The notes beneath the pieces are model-generated. The model saw nothing but the letters and a program-made list of their open reading frames with translations. It did no database searches and was not told where the DNA came from. A DNA stretch of 64,000 nucleotides from Virgibacillus sp. NKC19-16 (lineage in GTDB: Bacteria; Bacillota; Bacilli; Bacillales; Amphibacillaceae). The position numbers were made by a program, and so were the translations under genes. The DNA lies in assembly GCF_021560035.1 (NCBI RefSeq), contig NZ_CP074373.1, forward strand, positions 1,050,001 through 1,114,000. Direction: 5' to 3'. Shown here in pieces: positions 62,958 to 64,000 of this stretch (positions are counted from its first letter, which is position 1; each line of letters opens with the position of its first letter).

Positions 62958-63947
62958 TTGAAAAAAGTCATCAACAAACCTGAATCAGTCGCTCAAGAAA
63001 CGATTGAAGGATTCATGTATGCCTATAAAAATTCCCATAAAAAACTGGAAAATGTAAACGGAATCACACGTAAAGATCTCAAAGATAAAGTAGCAGTAGT
63101 TATTGGTGGAGGTAGTGGACATGAGCCATTGTTTCTTGGATTTGTAGGAGAAGGACTTGCGGATGGTGTGGCACTAGGAAATGTGTTTGCAGCACCTACA
63201 CCGAACACGATACAGGAAGTGGCTAAAGCAGCTGATTCAGGCAAGGGCGTTCTATTTATCTATGGAAATTATGCTGGTGATGTTTTGAATTTTGATATGG
63301 CGGTTGAAATGCTTGAAATGGAAGATGTCGATTCACGTACTGTAAGAGTCAGTGATGATGTAGCATCCGCTCCTGTTGAAAGGAAAGAAGATCGCAGAGG
63401 AATCGCTGGAGATGTATTTGTTATAAAAATAGCAGGTGCAGCTGCTGAGAAGGGTAAATCGTTGGATGAAGTTTTTGAAGTTACACAAAAAGCGTGTGAT
63501 CAGACATATTCTATAGGAGTTGCTTTATCACCTGGAACGATTCCGGATTCCGGAGAGCCAACCTTTACACTGGCTGATGATGAAATGGAGTTAGGCATGG
63601 GTATTCACGGCGAACCAGGGATGGAACGAACGAAAATAATGAAAGCGGATAAATTGGTTGATCGATTAATGGATACGTTGTTAAAGGAAAGCAATGTACG
63701 CGAAGGCGATGAAGTTAGTGTGCTTGTAAATGGACTTGGGTCGACGACATTAATGGAATTGTTTATTGCCAATCGCCGAGTGGCACGGGTTTTAGAAGAA
63801 AAAGGGGTTAATGTATATGATATGGATGTAAATAGCTATTGCACCACGCAAGAAATGGGTGGGTTTTCCATCACGTTGCTGAAATTAGATGATGAATTAA
63901 AAGAGCTACATGATGCAACAGCGAATTCACCATATTACAAGAAGTAA
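62958..63947 (+). CDS. dhaK: Second dihydroxyacetone kinase subunit DhaK
   Basis: A 329-residue DhaK starting at TTG 62958, nine bases after GAGGAG. It shows VAVVIGGGSGHEPLFLGFVGEGLADG, LFIYGNYAGDVLNFDMAVEML and the substrate His in LGMGIHGEPGMERTK. It is clearly paralogous to the product of 60034 but has its own strong promoter. Its length is that of classical DhaK of glycerol/dihydroxyacetone metabolism. Confidence 0.92.
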   Translation: MKKVINKPESVAQETIEGFMYAYKNSHKKLENVNGITRKDLKDKVAVVIGGGSGHEPLFLGFVGEGLADGVALGNVFAAPTPNTIQEVAKAADSGKGVLFIYGNYAGDVLNFDMAVEMLEMEDVDSRTVRVSDDVASAPVERKEDRRGIAGDVFVIKIAGAAAEKGKSLDEVFEVTQKACDQTYSIGVALSPGTIPDSGEPTFTLADDEMELGMGIHGEPGMERTKIMKADKLVDRLMDTLLKESNVREGDEVSVLVNGLGSTTLMELFIANRRVARVLEEKGVNVYDMDVNSYCTTQEMGGFSITLLKLDDELKELHDATANSPYYKK

Positions 63948-63982
63948 GCGAAAAGTTAAACTATAGGTAGGGGGAAAGCAAC

Positions 63983-64000
63983 ATGAATGTAGAAGCGCAA
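63983..64000 (+). CDS. Start of the next gene, probably dhaL, cut by the window end
   Basis: GTAGGGGGAAAG precedes an ATG at 63983, and six codons (MNVEAQ) remain. The position after dhaK and the 35-base gap suggest DhaL, but the sequence is too short to confirm. Confidence 0.5.

Overview
The window looks like chromosomal DNA from a low-GC, Gram-positive, endospore-former-type Bacillaceae, most like the salt-tolerant Oceanobacillus/Virgibacillus/Lentibacillus group. This is inferred from strong AGGAGG-type ribosome sites, frequent GTG and TTG starts, a T-box leader on proBA, a CarD-like regulator, an Spx-type protein, a LysM-3D cell-wall protein with a WalR-like box, very acidic secreted proteins, and CcpA-type cre sites in front of sugar operons. 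No database search was possible, so family calls rest on motifs and recall.

Layout. 1-14 kb is mostly housekeeping: the end of a PTS-associated TIM-barrel gene, a TVP38-type membrane protein, CarD-like and Spx-like regulators, an acidic SurA-type lipoprotein, a YocH-like wall protein, a nitroreductase with a double-CMD protein, a HAD hydrolase, serA (one-base frameshift), T-box-proBA and an NRDE protein. Two arrays of 21-bp tandem repeats (1.6 kb and 13.8-14.0 kb) and two families of dispersed hairpin repeats lie in the gaps.

14-19.3 kb is a complete glucitol (sorbitol) PTS operon: SrlD-like dehydrogenase, PRD/EIIA activator, GutM, IIC, IIBC, IIA. 20-27.4 kb is a galactitol-family PTS operon (PRD activator, IIA, IIB, IIC, two zinc dehydrogenases, DeoC, and a 52-aa membrane protein). 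Its order resembles Gat-type pentitol operons.

27.8-38.5 kb holds a GH4 glycosidase, an ArgH-like lyase, a ROK repressor, a sugar ABC importer without its ATPase, and a secreted multidomain PIG-L deacetylase (frameshifted). One palindromic operator precedes the lyase, the ROK-ABC unit and the deacetylase, defining a local regulon.

39-45 kb is a hydroxy-acid cluster (FCD regulator, tartrate/D-malate-type dehydrogenase, 2HCT transporter, glycerate kinase, enolase-superfamily dehydratase). 45-49.8 kb is a decaying zone: a broken FCD regulator, a permease tail, KdgT, a lactate-oxidase-like enzyme, a broken IS1380-type transposase and a broken GarR-like gene.

49.8-64 kb is a long co-directional sugar-acid cluster: four-carbon-acid-sugar kinase, class II aldolase, three xylose-isomerase-like TIM barrels, a 3-hydroxyacyl-CoA-dehydrogenase-family enzyme, a GntP permease, a 2-hydroxyacid dehydrogenase, a DapA-family lyase, DhaK-DhaL, GarR, then a second DhaK and the start of another gene. 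My working hypothesis is oxidation and beta-decarboxylation of a sugar acid to a C4 or C3 ketose that DhaKL phosphorylates. The exact substrate cannot be read from sequence. This cluster, the ROK operator regulon and the 21-bp repeat arrays are the best candidates for undescribed biology.
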